Source: Cladopsammia gracilis
Lineage: Eukaryota; Cnidaria; Anthozoa; Scleractinia; Dendrophylliidae
Assembly (NCBI GenBank): GCA_022457155.1
Contig: JAJGOT010000164.1
Span: 822,501 to 886,500 of the forward strand
Length of the DNA stretch: 64,000 bases
Reading direction: 5' to 3'
Of the stretch, positions 1 through 12,039 are shown in pieces; the first letter of the stretch is position 1; each line of letters starts with the position of its first letter. The notes under the pieces were generated by a model. It ran no database searches and was not told the DNA's origin. It saw only the letters and a program-made list of their open reading frames with translations. The position numbers and the translations under genes were made by a program.

Positions 1-1044
1 TTAAGTTCCAAGTTGCCTTTAAACAGTTTTTATTTAAATTGAATTGAGAGGTAAAATAGTTTTTCTTAGCAGCCTATAATGGGGGTCATCGAGCATCCAA
101 GAGAGTAAAATTGCTGCGAAGTTCTCAAAGCGACCATGTATTTGCCATGTTTGTTAACTTCCGTGCTCTACAATGCATGACGTATGTGTTAAAGTACATT
201 TGCGTGACATGCGTAACAAAATGCGCAGTAGAAATGAGCGCGGAGTGTCGACTGCAAGTGCACCAGGTGTCCACAGGGATACATTTCCGTTCTGCTGAAT
301 AAGATAAACGTGGGTTCTGCGAATGAAATAAAGCTTATAATAAATAGAAACTAGCGTGAAGAGAACTAGCCTGTGTGCAGCCGTCTCCGATTTCCTCGCT
401 CACAAAGGAAATATTACACGTCTGTGCGCAGGCTAGAAGAGAACACACTCCTTGATTCTTAGAGTAGTTGAACAGTATTATCCAGGCGGTTCGGAGCCGC
501 CATTTTGAACTTTACCTTCGCGATACGCATGTTGTACAGCTAAATTTATGCCATTGGAGAGGCAGCGATGAAAAGTTGTTTCGGCCTTACTAGGTTTCAT
601 TAGTGAGTAGAACATGAATGTTAAGTGCCTTTGCGGAGGCAAACCAGTAGGTTGGTTGAACTTAAAGAAGTAATTGGCAAGCATATTGATCCGAATATCC
701 ACTGATAAAATAAATCTTCAGAAACGATTGGCTAGTAGAGCTGCACAGGCCTACCAGGTTCCCAGGGTCTTCTCCGCTTTCCCTCGCTTTTAGAGCGGAC
801 TAGTATGTGTTCTTACCTAGGAGGTTTGAAAAGATGGAAACAGTGGGGTTGGTGTAATCACATTTGTTGCCTGCGTGTCAACCCTTTTCAATTTGCAGTT
901 TAGTTGCAGTGGCTGCTTAATGAAGTCAGTTCTTGTTCTTCGGTGCTTAATGTCCGCTACAGGGTTTTGGTGGGTTTTTCCGTTTCACTGAGTTATGCGT
1001 TGTAAGATCTTGTGATACTAAGTTTTTGCTCTTATGTTTCCATA
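1..1044. other. Intergenic or repeat DNA, no gene seen
   Basis: I see no convincing coding region here. A short inverted repeat at about 366-437 (arms resembling CTAGCCTGTGTGCAG) looks like a small degenerate MITE. Open frames are short, use non-ATG starts and show no recognisable domain. Confidence 0.4.
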
Positions 1045-1440
1045 TTTTTAGAATCGTCAAAGACTGACCAGTTTCGTGATGGGGCGTGGATTGCGATTGT
1101 AACGATAGCCATTCCTATTTGTCCTGTGAAGGCCTTGGAGCAATACATCGCAGCTGCGTATATTGATCTCTCTGAAGATTTACCGCTGTTCAGAGCGATT
1201 GCCAGGGGATTAACTACATAAGAACGATGGAGTTTCTTATGGACGGTTTTAGAGAGTTTATAGACGTTTTGATTACCAGTGTTCATAGAATTTGAGCCGG
1301 AGGGTCCACTGCTGCAGCGAACGCTGGCATTCAAGATAGATTTTTTAAGGGTCGCGGTCGATGGGCGAGTTAAAATGCTAAAGATGGCTATGCTAAAGAC
1401 ACTATCTATCACAGCTGTCAGTTTCTCAGTCATTTAGGAT
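1045..1440 (+). pseudogene. Tyrosine recombinase (Crypton/DIRS-like) relic
   Basis: The plus strand reads as the C-terminal half of a tyrosine-recombinase domain typical of transposons in cnidarian genomes. One piece carries the TDQFRDG and LPLFR blocks (about 1060-1220). After stops and a frame change, a second piece carries AGGSTAAANAG, GRGRW and NAKDGYAKD (about 1295-1415). These correspond to the region around the HxxR arginine and the tail with the nucleophilic tyrosine, but the His/Arg motif is damaged by a stop. It would have cut and rejoined DNA to mobilise an element; this copy is dead. Assignment rests on motif order only, and the exact superfamily is unresolved. Confidence 0.6.
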
Positions 1441-2233
1441 TTCAAATTCTTGTAAAGTTTTGTTTCGATTGAGCTCGGCAAGTTGGAGACAATTGTTTAT
1501 AAGTGGGGGATTTTTCTTCTGTCTTTTCGTAGCGAGCGGTATGGGGATTTTTTCATGCTATGGATGCTCGTTCGTTCTCTCCAAAGTTCTGTTTGTTGTC
1601 ACTTCCCGTGTAACGATTTAGTTTGTTTTTACCTTAATAAATGGTGCGGACTCCAGTGAGCATGCGATGGTAAAAGGTGTTTATTGTTTTTTGTGTCCTT
1701 GCGTTTCGCACGGGTGTTATGAAATTTGGGAAATTTAGTAAACGGCTGTATTTAGTCATTTGAGAACTGTTAGTAGTCCGATGCTTGTACGATTATGTCA
1801 TACCCATTGGTGCTAAGAATATCCAAATTTAATACGCTTCGCGGGCGATTAAGTTTTCGGCTTGTAGAGATTCCGTCGTGTGGTTTTGTGGTTTTCATTT
1901 GTTGTCATGTCATGTATATGTATATGTTTGTATATGTTTTGTGAAGTTGAGTTTGGTTAATTGTGAAGATTCGAGAGTCGAGAGTACCTTGATTTCAATA
2001 GAGACACCAAAAGGTATGAGAAGCCGTTATTTTTGTATAAAAGTATATTTTCACTGAAATATAGAACAGCTATTTCATTTGAGTTGTGGATCAGATATGT
2101 CATCTGAGCCGTTCCGGAGCGTTTTTAACGATAAAATTTGACAGCTTACATTGTTTTAAAAATGCACGTGGCGCTGCGATTTAGTTTAATGCTGTGAAAA
2201 GTGAAACTGAGATCGTTTATTGCGTTCTGGGCG

Positions 2234-2272
2234 GTGGAGGGGGGGGGGGGGGGGGGGAGGGGGGGTGGGGAG
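2234..2272. repeat. Poly(G) tract
   Basis: A run of 19 G (2239-2257) is followed by further G blocks. Similar long G or C tracts occur at 3679-3710, 5322-5338, 11113-11129, 14643-14662 and 15066-15082. They are G-quadruplex candidates and places where read or assembly errors are likely. Confidence 0.85.
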
Positions 2273-3066
2273 TGTTTTCGAGGGGAGTGTGGTTTTTGTG
2301 TTTCTTAGATCAGAATGGTTCCGGGTGATGTCTTCCAGGTTTGTTGTTTAACTGGTTCACTATATGGACTCCTTTTTCGCGCATTTCATTTGTCAGTGTC
2401 CCTTGGTTGTTTTCTTGCTGTGATGGGCATAGAGTCGTATAAAACGACGCAAAGCGACGTCAACCGACATCACTTTGCCGAACAATTTTGACAGAAAATT
2501 GTTGACAAGTCATCAAAGTGTAAAATCGCAAATATGCATTACATGCTTTTAACTCTAATTAGCACGCCATAAACACTTCCTATCTCCGATTACTAACCAC
2601 AAAAGAGCCACTGTATTAAACTCGCCAAAAACTTATGAAATGAAAATACAATTTTTCTATACTCGACATATCTTACACAATACAAAATACTAAACGCGTT
2701 TTCCAAATATTACTCTCTAAAGTAACAACTCTAGAAATCGAATTAACAGCTTTTGAATAAAGACGGACCGCCTCTAAGTTGATAAGATGTAACTATTTTA
2801 AATCAATAAACACACACGGAACGTCCAGTAATCTCTTTAAATACCAATTCATCTTCATTTAAACACAAATACCCGATTTATTATTTATCAAATCACCATA
2901 GAATATCGTTACAATTTCCAAGTGCTAAATAAATCTTACAGAACTGGCGGTTTTTCTTTATGCAAACAACATCGTTACACTGCTCTTAATAACGTCACTT
3001 ATACAACGCCGCCAGAGTCTGACTATCTGCACGCTATTTTCTTCTTTTTTTTTTTAAATCAATAAG

Positions 3067-3520
3067 ATGTGGGCATTGGAGATTTGCGGTGTTACGGTGT
3101 TGCTCATTTTTTTATGCGGTGTTGCGGTGAATAAAATCCCAGCTTGCGGTGTTGCGGTGATCTCAAACTTTACGGTGTGCGATGTTTACACTTTACAGTC
3201 TGCGGTGTTCGGTGCAACAAAATTATCTGCGGTGTCGCCGTTTCCTGTTTGACTCTAAATTTAGCCTCTATATGTTATTTACTTCGCACTTAGTTTTGAA
3301 AAGCAGGTACCATTATGTTAAATTTGTAACAAAAAACAGTACAATACTGTTTAGTTAATCTTCAATACTCTGCTGGTCGCCAATCCTAAGCCTTTTTCAT
3401 GGTAACTTGACAAAAAGATATATTGCGGTTACGGTGTTTCGTCGACTTTTCTTGGGGCGATGCGGTGTTCCGTAATTTATTTTGCCGGTGTTGCGGCGAT
3501 TCAGAGCGCCGTAATGTCTC
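3067..3520. repeat. Degenerate GCGGTG(TT) microrepeat block
   Basis: Irregular copies of GCGGTGTTGCGGTG are scattered between 3085 and 3245 and again at 3420-3510, separated by unrelated spacers of 10-30 bases. They make spurious short open frames on both strands. No function is evident. The block lies inside the left arm of the foldback structure and is missing from the right arm, so it was probably inserted or expanded there. Confidence 0.6.
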
Positions 3521-3677
3521 CCTCCAATAATATGAGCACAAAATTAAATCAAATAAATTGCCACTTTTACACTCTATGTAGTTTACCATTGAAAGAAAAC
3601 AAACTGCTCGTAGTCTAAACGAACATCTCTGTAACAGGCTATTGATTGTGTTCTAAAAATCAGATCTTTCTTACATC

Positions 3678-3678
<1 letters not shown>

Positions 3679-3710
<32 letters not shown>
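3679..3710. repeat. Poly(C) tract, 32 bases
   Basis: An uninterrupted C32 run lies at the inner end of the left foldback arm, facing a poly-G tract at the mirrored place in the right arm. Confidence 0.9.
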
Positions 3711-3712
<2 letters not shown>

Positions 3713-6094
3713 GCTCCCTACACAGTAGGCAGCAGATACACTTGGACTACAATGGCTCGTGGAAGGCACGACGCACACGACACCTGTTTTCTAATCCTTA
3801 AGTATTTAACTAACCAATATTATATAGAGTTTAAAGAGAATTGAAGACTTATCATTGCGACAAAAATCATCTACCGATCTAACAACTAATAATTTCATTC
3901 ACACGAAAGAACGAACAGTGGAAAGTCAAATTCATCGCATATTATTACTCATCATATCACTACAGCACCTGTGTTTTTAAACGCAAATCACTGTCAAATC
4001 TTATCATTAAAACCACTTTCCTTAGATGCCCTTCCGCTTTGCGGTGGCCACTCTGTTGTGCAGGCTAGCCATTTGACTTTACAACAAACGCACAGTTTAT
4101 TCTATTACAACTAGCAATTTGCCTTACCGTAGTTATCAAGTAATTATACTTACATGGAAACAATGTGTCGCGATCCCTAATTGTTTTCGGTGATGGCGGA
4201 ATGTTGTACAGTGTTCTATATGTGCTGTTCGCTACGAATTTCTACGCGCACCAACGACCTCAGAGCTAGAGGTCTAGCAACAAAATGGATTTCAAGCGAT
4301 CCAATTTTACTTGAAATTGTTGAAAAATCGAAACGCGTTCTTACAATGTCTTATGTAGAATGGTTTACGTGATTTAGAATAGAATGTCGTAAGTTTTCGT
4401 CACCGGAGCGTTGCAGTTACATTCCTTTGGGAGAGCGGAGTTCGTTTTGTACAGTATATAGTGATGTTCGGGTCGATATGTTAAGGTTTTTGAGGTCATG
4501 GTCAGTCGTTAAATAGGGTATTATTTTTGGTAATTTTGGTTTTGTGATGGTTAGAAATTCTACAATTGTAGTGTGCGACTAAAATAGGAGTTAAAAGGAG
4601 TTTCAAAAATTTGGTTTTCTACTGTCAATAGACGTTATCTTTAAGTGTCGGCAGTATGGTCCTGTGGTCGCCGCTGTCTCTCGTCGGCTTTCACATGAAA
4701 TGATGGACTATGACGGAGCGCGAAAGGCAAATTTATGTTCGAAGTGTGATGAAGTTTTATTGCGTTTATACTTGTAGCCAAGGGTAGCTGTGATGCTGGT
4801 TATTCGTGAGAATACTGTATGTCTATTTCAGAGACATTGTTTTAAATGTTTGAGAAGCAGCATATGTTTGATAAAACAATGGGTAGGTCTGTGTTTTTAT
4901 AAGCATAACGTTTAATTGGTAAGTTGAAAGAAAATGAAGATGATTTACAATTTGAAGAGATGAGTTGTCCGAAATAGCGTTTGAATGTAAAGGTTAGCAA
5001 TATTGACAAATTGTTTAAGATTGGTTATTAAATGTTGTATGATCTCTAATATTTTGTTGAAACTTGTTTAATTGTGGGTGGGCCGAAATATCTACCTTTT
5101 CCGGTTTACATTAGCGATGTCTGTCTTTCTGTTAAATGGAGTAATCAGGTAGTTGTGTATGGTTGTTGAAGGAATGATCTAATGCCGTTGTGGTGTCATC
5201 TGTTTCCTAACTATTAGGGATTACTGAAATGGATCATTTTAAATTTTAGAAATGAATTGGTTTTTATTTTATTGCTATTTGAAGTTAATTCTTGTTAAAA
5301 GTCTTAATATTTTTTGAGTGAGGGGGGGGGGGGGGGTTAAGGGTGGTGGATGAACTAAGAAAGATGTGATTTTTAGAAGAGAATAGCCTGTTACAGAAAT
5401 GTTCGTTTACACTACGAGCAGTTTGTTTTCTTTAAGTGTTTCACTATATAGAATGTAAAAGTGGCAATTTATTTGATTTAATTTTACCGTCATGTTTTTG
5501 ATTTTGGAAAAAAAGGATAGGAAATAGAGTGCAGATAGGCTTTCAGTGACACGGCGAGGTTTCGTGAGCCAAACGATTTAACGTGTGGTTGTCGGTCTTT
5601 TTTTTAGTGAAGATTTGCGTGCCTATCCTACCTAACCCTAACCTCATGTCATTAGTATTACAAGTTAAGTTTTTGTATTTTCTAGTTGAGATAATGAAAT
5701 CGTTGTTATTCGAGAAATCTGTGAAGTATATTTTATGGGAAATTGTTGAATTTATTTTTCTGTTCAGAATGTATTGTATAATTCTGCTTTAAATTTTCGT
5801 GCGTTTTTATTGATTTAAAATAGTTGCATCTTATCAGTTTTTACGCGGGTCGGTTTTTATTCAACACGTGTTAATTAGATTTCTAGAGTTCTTACTTTAG
5901 AGAGTAATATTTTGCAAACACGTTTACCATTTTGTATTCGGTAACATGTTTTGAGTATGGAACAAGTGTGTTTTGATTTAATAATGCTTTGTCGAGTTTA
6001 ATACAGTGCCTTTTTTGTGGTTAGTAATCTGAGATGAAAACAGTTAATGACGTGCTAATTAGAGTTAAAAAGATGTAATGCATTTTTGAGGTTA

Positions 6095-6293
6095 CTAAAT
6101 ATTCAATGCCAAGACTACGTATATAAAAATGGTTCGTAGCATCGCCATACAATTGATGTGATACGGCACGAAAAAAACAATCGCCACCTCCTCCAACATC
6201 AAGAGCAATTCTATTTAATTCAGATAACCTACTTTCTAGTAGTAAAACTGAATCTATAGCACCTGAACCATTAAAAGCAACCATTACAAACAA
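6095..6293 (-). pseudogene. OTU-like cysteine protease fragment, transposon-derived
   Basis: The minus strand encodes about 66 residues with the block DVGGGGDCFFRAVSHQLYG. This matches the catalytic aspartate-to-cysteine stretch of OTU deubiquitinase domains, where the cysteine of DCFFRA is the nucleophile. The fragment stops where the right arm of the neighbouring foldback begins, so the catalytic histidine region is absent. OTU domains of this type are common in ORFs of invertebrate DNA transposons. The piece is truncated and not expected to be active. The family call is good; the parent element is unknown. Confidence 0.6.
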
Positions 6294-6359
6294 TTGATAA
6301 TTTTGTTTAACGAAATAATAGATTTAAATATATTTTTTCTTGCTTTAAGTGTGCTATAT

Positions 6360-6480
6360 TCTTTGCTAATAGAGCTACGTTGAGCGCTCGAAGGCAACTC
6401 TCTTGTGTCAGGATTTCAATGCAATCAAGCTACGTTGAGCACTCTAACGTAACTCTCTTGTCCGCTTTAGGATTTCAATG
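6360..6480. repeat. Short tandem duplication
   Basis: Two direct copies of a roughly 58-base unit containing AGCTACGTTGAGC, AACTCTCTTGT and AGGATTTCAATG lie at about 6372-6420 and 6428-6480. They lie beside the OTU relic and may belong to the same dead element. Confidence 0.5.
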
Positions 6481-6689
6481 TTATCAGTACGACACGCAAT
6501 TGATATTCGTCTTCTTTTTATGGACTTTATACGCCAACAACGTTTTCTCTCTCTTACTTGCCACTCAAACAATACATTGTCTTTTTGTCAAATAGAGACA
6601 AAATCTCTCTTAAAAAAATAAACACGCTGAAATCGCTTATAAAATGCTTCTTAAAATGCTTCCTTGATAACTTTTACAAACAAAATCAG

Positions 6690-8004
6690 GAACATTTTTA
6701 CGTCTTTTGCGTACTGTTGCATAATCAAACTGTAATAGCAATGATTAATTGTTTTAAAATAGCACAAAACCGAAATCCATACTCTTGCATAATCAAACCG
6801 AAACATTTTTAGTTAGCTGAATAAGCAAAATCTACCCTCTCTTGCATACTATTGCATAATCATGACACCTAAATATTTAATAACTATTGTCGACTATTGG
6901 AAAAGCAGACAAAGATTACAACTCAAAAAGCGAACAAAAATACAGCGTGAGATTTCTCAGCTTCGTCGAGCGCGAAAAGTTGACTCGTTTAACTTTAAGC
7001 GAGTTGACTTTAAACGAATCGTAAAATTAACTCTTTTCACGAGATTTCACTTTGACATTCGTTAAGCGACATAAAAAATCGCTCCTCGCTGTTCATCATA
7101 CCGCGTAGACAACGTATAGCAGAACCCCGGAGGAGGACTCGCATATGTGGTTGGGTGGAGATACTCGTCGTATCTTTTAGGGGTTAAAATTAGGGGATCT
7201 AGGTATCTTTTAGAATATATGATTAAAAAAAAACTCATTTTCCCAGAAAATGGTATCTTTTAGTGTGTTGATAGCGAAAGACGAGTCGCTATTGCCTTCC
7301 GGTGTTCCTTCTGATGGTAGCTGAAATTCGACCCATGTATAGTCAGATCTATTTATTTCCAGCACTCTAGCCGCATCGCATTGTTCCATCGCATATTTGG
7401 TAAAAAAAATGGTATCTTTTAGACGTAAAATTCTGGTTGATAACGGCCACTTTGATATCTTTCAAGGTTTCACTTTTTTTCCTGACGAGCACTTCCGCTT
7501 GACGACTTATAGGAGTCCCCTCCCCCCCTCCGGGAGCAGAATATTCTTACCAATTTTTCTTTTCACGATATTTCCGGTTGTCACTCGCTAAGCGACTTAA
7601 AACGCAGAGCAAAATAGCATGTTCTTTTGAGAACAAGTCATATCTAGAATATTTGATGTCACTTTTAACGTGATTAATAATAAGAGTAATGTTAATTAGC
7701 TCCACGCAGCTATCAAATGTACTGAATAGGACAGCCTCTGACTAACTTAAATTTCCCATATGACTAAAAAAAAATTGCCGGATTGACCCCTTTCATAAAA
7801 TAGAAGTCCGTATAAAGGTGAATATTTTAAGTTCGTTTACCTACAGGTTGCAACTAATTTGATTGAACCTGCACTTGGCACCGGTAGCATACGTGTTGCA
7901 GTATCGGCTGACCCGTGTACTTTCGCCTTTGTGCTATTTTAAAACAATTAATAATTGCTATTACAGTTTCATTATGTAACAGTACGCAAAAGACGCAAAA
8001 ATTT
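6690..8004. mobile_element. Inverted-repeat element with arms of about 83 bp
   Basis: The segment 6690-6772 returns inverted at 7922-8004 with few mismatches (CAGTACGCAAAAGACG, AAAACAATTAAT and TGTGCTATTTT are shared). The interior holds several copies of TTGCATAATCAAAC and of GGTATCTTTTAG. No transposase frame was found. It is probably a non-autonomous transposon, possibly carrying a second smaller repeat. Confidence 0.5.
7165..7425. repeat. Dispersed TATCTTTTAG motif array
   Basis: Four copies of (GG)TATCTTTTAG occur at irregular spacing (about 7170, 7204, 7252 and 7411). The irregular spacing argues against a classical minisatellite. No gene was recognised here. Confidence 0.45.
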
Positions 8005-8169
8005 AAGCCATTGAAGGCTTGCCGCAATTCCATTCAACCGTCATCATTCAATAAGCCAAAAAATCAACACAACTATGACATGTTTACCATACTATTGCAC
8101 AATCAAACCGCTTGGCCAATCATAATGCAGAACGTAGCTAATACAGGAAATCGCCTGCTGCTGAGTTGA

Positions 8170-9672
8170 CCTCTGATACGCTTGGTTAATTGCACGCTTA
8201 CTTGTAACTCTAAAAAAAACTTTCCACCAGTGATCGAGTGCATTGTTATTTAGAAGTTGCTGAAACCAATTCTTTGGTCGTCGAAATACCCAAGCCCTCC
8301 TTGGCGACGAGCAAGTTCGTGGCGAGCTCCTAAATGTAAATAAAACGCCGACAAACCTTGAAGATAGCGTAGTTGAAGGCGTCTTCTTCCGTGTCTTCTC
8401 GCAAAAAAAAATGCCGGATTGTTATATTTATCAAATGATAAGCAGGAGAATGACTGAAATTAAACTTACAAGATCTCGATTCGTGTCATTCATGTCGATC
8501 TGTACGTTTTCGCGCGTAAACTGCAGTGTCAGTGAACTCATATCTTATTATATTTTACCCTGGGGAGTCTTTTACTGTGTAACCGCATCCCCAAGGGTAA
8601 GATGAAACCGGAGATAAACCGAACCCAAGCCATTAACCCTTGGGAAGGCCCCAAACCCAAGGTGTGTGTAACCACAACTCAATAGAAAAAAACGCAAAGT
8701 TCATGCTATTTTGCTCTGCCATACCGCTCATATTAACACACAAATTTTCCTGTCCCATTTAACTTTCTTATAACCTCTCCATTAGTAAAATACACCCTGA
8801 AATTCTCAAACTACGTTTCCCAAGAAAACGCATTTAACCTATTTGTACCCTTTTAAAGTAGCTATAATGGCTTTACGACAAATGATTGAAACTGATACGT
8901 AACGTGAGATATCGAAATTTAAGAAGGACTAATACCTTTGCGGTAACGTAATGTGAGATATGACAAGTTCATCACAAGTTCTGACATCCCAATACCCTAG
9001 GGAAATTAACAATAGGTCCGGGGGTGCTCCCCAAACATTTTAGTGGCAGTATGTGACGCCCTTCTTGAAATCCTAACCGCTTTAACCAACCATATCCTCA
9101 ATGCCCTAATATAGCTTCTATAAAGAAGGAACAAGAAACCCCCCCGGACAAAAGTCCACAAAATTTTGTTAACAACTTTTGTCCCTTTTTACTACTCGAC
9201 TTCGAAATCTCGCTTAATGCGCAAGCGCATTAACGAGATAAAAACCGAATGTCAAAAAAGTGTAAAACCGTAAACCGGAATAGACATTAAAACCGAAAAA
9301 CCGAAGGAAATGGGTGCAAAAACCGAAAAACCGAAAATCCCAACGCTCCCCTCCTTGATATTTATGACGACACCGAAACGTCGAGAAGGTAAATCTTTCT
9401 TTAATTTTTGCATGTCTTTGCTTTAGCAAATCTCTTTTGATTAAAAGTAATTTAATTTAGTATTAAATTTAGTATTAAATTGGGATTATATACCCAAACG
9501 ATAACTCTCTTTCATTGGTGCTTTTCCGTGCATTCGAAAGCGGAAGATACGGCACTCATCAAACACCATGCATCTGGGTTAATACCGTTTATGTCGGGTG
9601 GGGTGCTTCCATAATCAGGCCCAAATTCAAATTGCTTTCAAACTTATATAAACTTGCCTTCTCTGACGTCTC
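8170..9672. other. Gene-poor stretch with simple repeats
   Basis: No coding region could be supported. Repeats of AAAACCGAAAAACCG are concentrated at about 9235-9345, and a roughly 20-bp motif GGTAACGTAATGTGAGATAT is partly duplicated near 8895 and 8942. Otherwise nothing is recognised. Confidence 0.4.
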
Positions 9673-9994
9673 TTAACCCTTTCACTCCTAGAGTCAATTA
9701 CGCAGACATGTAGCTCTAACTTTTGAATCTGTACACGAAATCCTATGGTGTGACCATTCAAATGAAACCTCTTCAGCAGTACTTTTGCATGGTACCATTT
9801 GCTCTAACTTTTGAATCTGTACACGAAATCCTATGGTGTGACCATTCAAATGAAACCTCTTTGGCAGCACTTTTGCATGGTACCATTTTTAAATCTTAAT
9901 TTAAATTTGTAAAAAAATGATTTTTTTTTACAAATTTAAATTAAGATTTTTCTTGACTTTCAATGTTTGACACTCTTGGGAGCTAAAGAGTTAA
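9673..9994. mobile_element. PiggyBac-like MITE bounded by TTAA
   Basis: The unit starts TTAA-CCCTTTCACTCC and ends GGGAGCTAAAGAG-TTAA. TTAA boundaries with CCCTT-type ends are the signature of piggyBac superfamily elements. Inside, an 88-bp block is tandemly duplicated (from about 9713 and 9801), followed by an AT-rich near-perfect hairpin (about 9892-9951). A second copy of the family is at 18498-18935. There is no transposase, so it depends on a helper element. Confidence 0.65.
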
Positions 9995-11321
9995 CGAATA
10001 TATATTATTAGGATATACAGTAGTCCTCTAGTTTCTTTGAGCTGTTCGAGTGTTGGTTGAGTAAACAAGATACTTTGCTCCAAATATTCTCACCCCGCCC
10101 ATGCTGGTGTATAAATGTGTACGACGAACACGCATTCCATCTTCATGCTACAGAAACCGGGTCGCGGCTCCGGCCCTGTGTACCGTCTGTGGCTCGTACG
10201 CAATTTTACCTTGTTTATTTTTATTTTCTCAACATGAAGATCCTTCAATAAATTTTGGCAAAAAAAGTCGAAAATTTCATCGAACGGTTACCTGTCTCTC
10301 GTACGCATATTATTATTTCGGTTAGAAATGTTTTGCTGTAATTAATCTCGCTCTCTACCGGGTCTGTTCACTGTGTCCCTGACGAGATTGACAGACCTGA
10401 TGAGCAAATAAATTTATTTTCATATTATCAATCTATGTTGTTTATTAATAAAATTTTAGTGAGCTCACTAAAGTGCATATAAGCTTATATGAATTACAAA
10501 TTTTCAATGATCAAGCATTTTTTTGTTCGTTTTTAATCAAAATTCTTATGGCGTTTTTTTAACTCCCTCTTTAATTCATCTTCTTGCGTTTCTACATTTC
10601 TCCTTCACTTGGGAGCCTGTAGTTGCGCTTACATCCCTTTCTTTCCCCCTTATCTTCCATGCATTTATATTTCCTGTTTCTTCTGTCTTATTGTCCTCTT
10701 GGGCTCTGGGTCTCATCTCCATTGCACCGTGGTTCTGTATTTCTGCAATCTTGTAATTTACGGTCCTGTTGGGCTTTGGTTATGTGCTGTCCTGTTTCCG
10801 TGGGGCTTTGGCTGGAGTCTCGGGGTCCTATAATTTTGCATTAAGTCCCAAACACAATCAATCAAAATGCTTATGGCGTTTTTTTCAACTCGATGCCTAA
10901 AATGACACTACATTTTGTTTAATTTACCGAACAAGGTGGCAGTAACGACTCCTGATAATACGCATCAAGACTATTCTCTTGACCTAAATGAGTAGTGTTG
11001 GACCCACCCGGCGCGGTAAAGACCCAGTCTGTAAGTCGAAATGAGAGTAAAGCAAGGAAAGCCCACAATACGAAACGTTTGCACCCTTCCCTCCCGACGT
11101 TTTGCTCCACATACCCCCCCCCCCCCCCCAAACCACTTCGTTCAAAACCCCACGCCCTCCCTCCAACGCTGTCGCCATGGGTAAGGCAGGTGACCATTAC
11201 ATCTCGCGGGCTCAATGTCAACAGCCCATTGACCGACCTACAGTGAATTTTGTCTCCAACTGCGGGAACTCGTTCAACGCGTATTCGCGTATTCACGAGT
11301 TAAAAACGATTTACTTAGTCC
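9995..11321. other. No gene recognised
   Basis: Several overlapping open frames around 10600-11300 are driven by C/T composition and a C16 tract, and none resembles a protein family. A direct repeat containing CTTATGGCGTTTTTTT occurs near 10545 and 10870, about 325 bp apart. It could bound a small insertion, but this is not proven. Confidence 0.35.
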
Positions 11322-11963
11322 AACTAAACTGCAGATACCGTGAACGATCCATTGCGTCACATTGGATCAAATACAAACAGTGATAAGCAACAGACCACTG
11401 CAAGGACCGATCAAACAATGTAAAAAGGCATTCTCTCGAAATGGCACTACGGTCGGCCAAACCTGACATGATCAGCGCTCAAAACTAGAAAGCAGACACA
11501 GACAGCTGTTTCGGGCTTATTATGCCCTCGTCAGTGTGCCATAGCTAGAACATAATGAGACTCGGAACCACTGCACCTATCTCATATATGTCGCTAATCA
11601 TTCTAGAAAGAGCTGTGATAGGGAAAATTGCGCAACGGTCACGCCACAAACAATTGTGGCACATGGCCAAAGAGCAATTCAACCTAACAACCGATATATA
11701 TGAGATAGGTGCAGTGGTTCCGAGTCTCATTATGTTCTAGCTATGGCACACTGACGAGGGCATAATAAGCCCGAAACAGCTGTCTGTGTCTGCTTTCTAC
11801 TTTTGAGCGCTGATCATGTCAGGTTTGGCCGACCGTAGTGCCATTTCGAGAGAATGCCTTTTCACATTGTTTGATCGGTCCTTGCAGTGGTCTGTTGCTT
11901 ATCACTGTTTGTATTTGATCCAATGTGACGCAATGGATCGTTCACGGTATCTGCAGTTTAGTT
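11322..11963. mobile_element. 642-bp foldback MITE with 14-bp target duplication
   Basis: Ends are AACTAAACTGCAG and its inverse. Inverted arms of about 270 bp (11322-11591 and 11693-11963) are nearly identical and enclose a loop of about 100 bp. The 14-mer GATTTACTTAGTCC flanks the element perfectly at 11308-11321 and 11964-11977, which gives precise borders. Short frames inside are mirror images caused by the palindrome and are not genes. A 14-bp duplication is longer than those of most cut-and-paste superfamilies, so the class is open. Confidence 0.8.
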
Positions 11964-12039
11964 GATTTACTTAGTCCCCCAGTAAAGGTTTAAACTCATC
12001 AACAATAGATGAGTGTCGGGGATGGTGCCTGAAGGCTCG

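Larger units (their letters stand above)
2527..6087. mobile_element. 3.6-kb foldback structure with long inverted arms
   Basis: The left arm (about 2527-3715) and right arm (about 5320-6087) are diverged inverted copies. For example, the segment at 2530-2610 (attacatgctt, agcacg, ttactaaccacaaaa) returns inverted at 6005-6080, and 3590-3680 returns inverted at 5350-5440. The left arm is longer because it holds an extra block of GCGGTG repeats (about 3060-3520). A C32 tract (3679-3710) and a poly-G tract (5322-5338) sit at the mirrored inner ends of the arms. The middle, 3716-5319, has no long open frame. It is probably a non-autonomous foldback DNA transposon or an inverted duplication; no transposase was found. 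Confidence 0.6.

Noticed and set aside
10523..11383. Several overlapping frames of 60-125 codons
   Set aside because: They arise from C/T-rich and poly-C sequence, overlap on both strands and have no family-like pattern.
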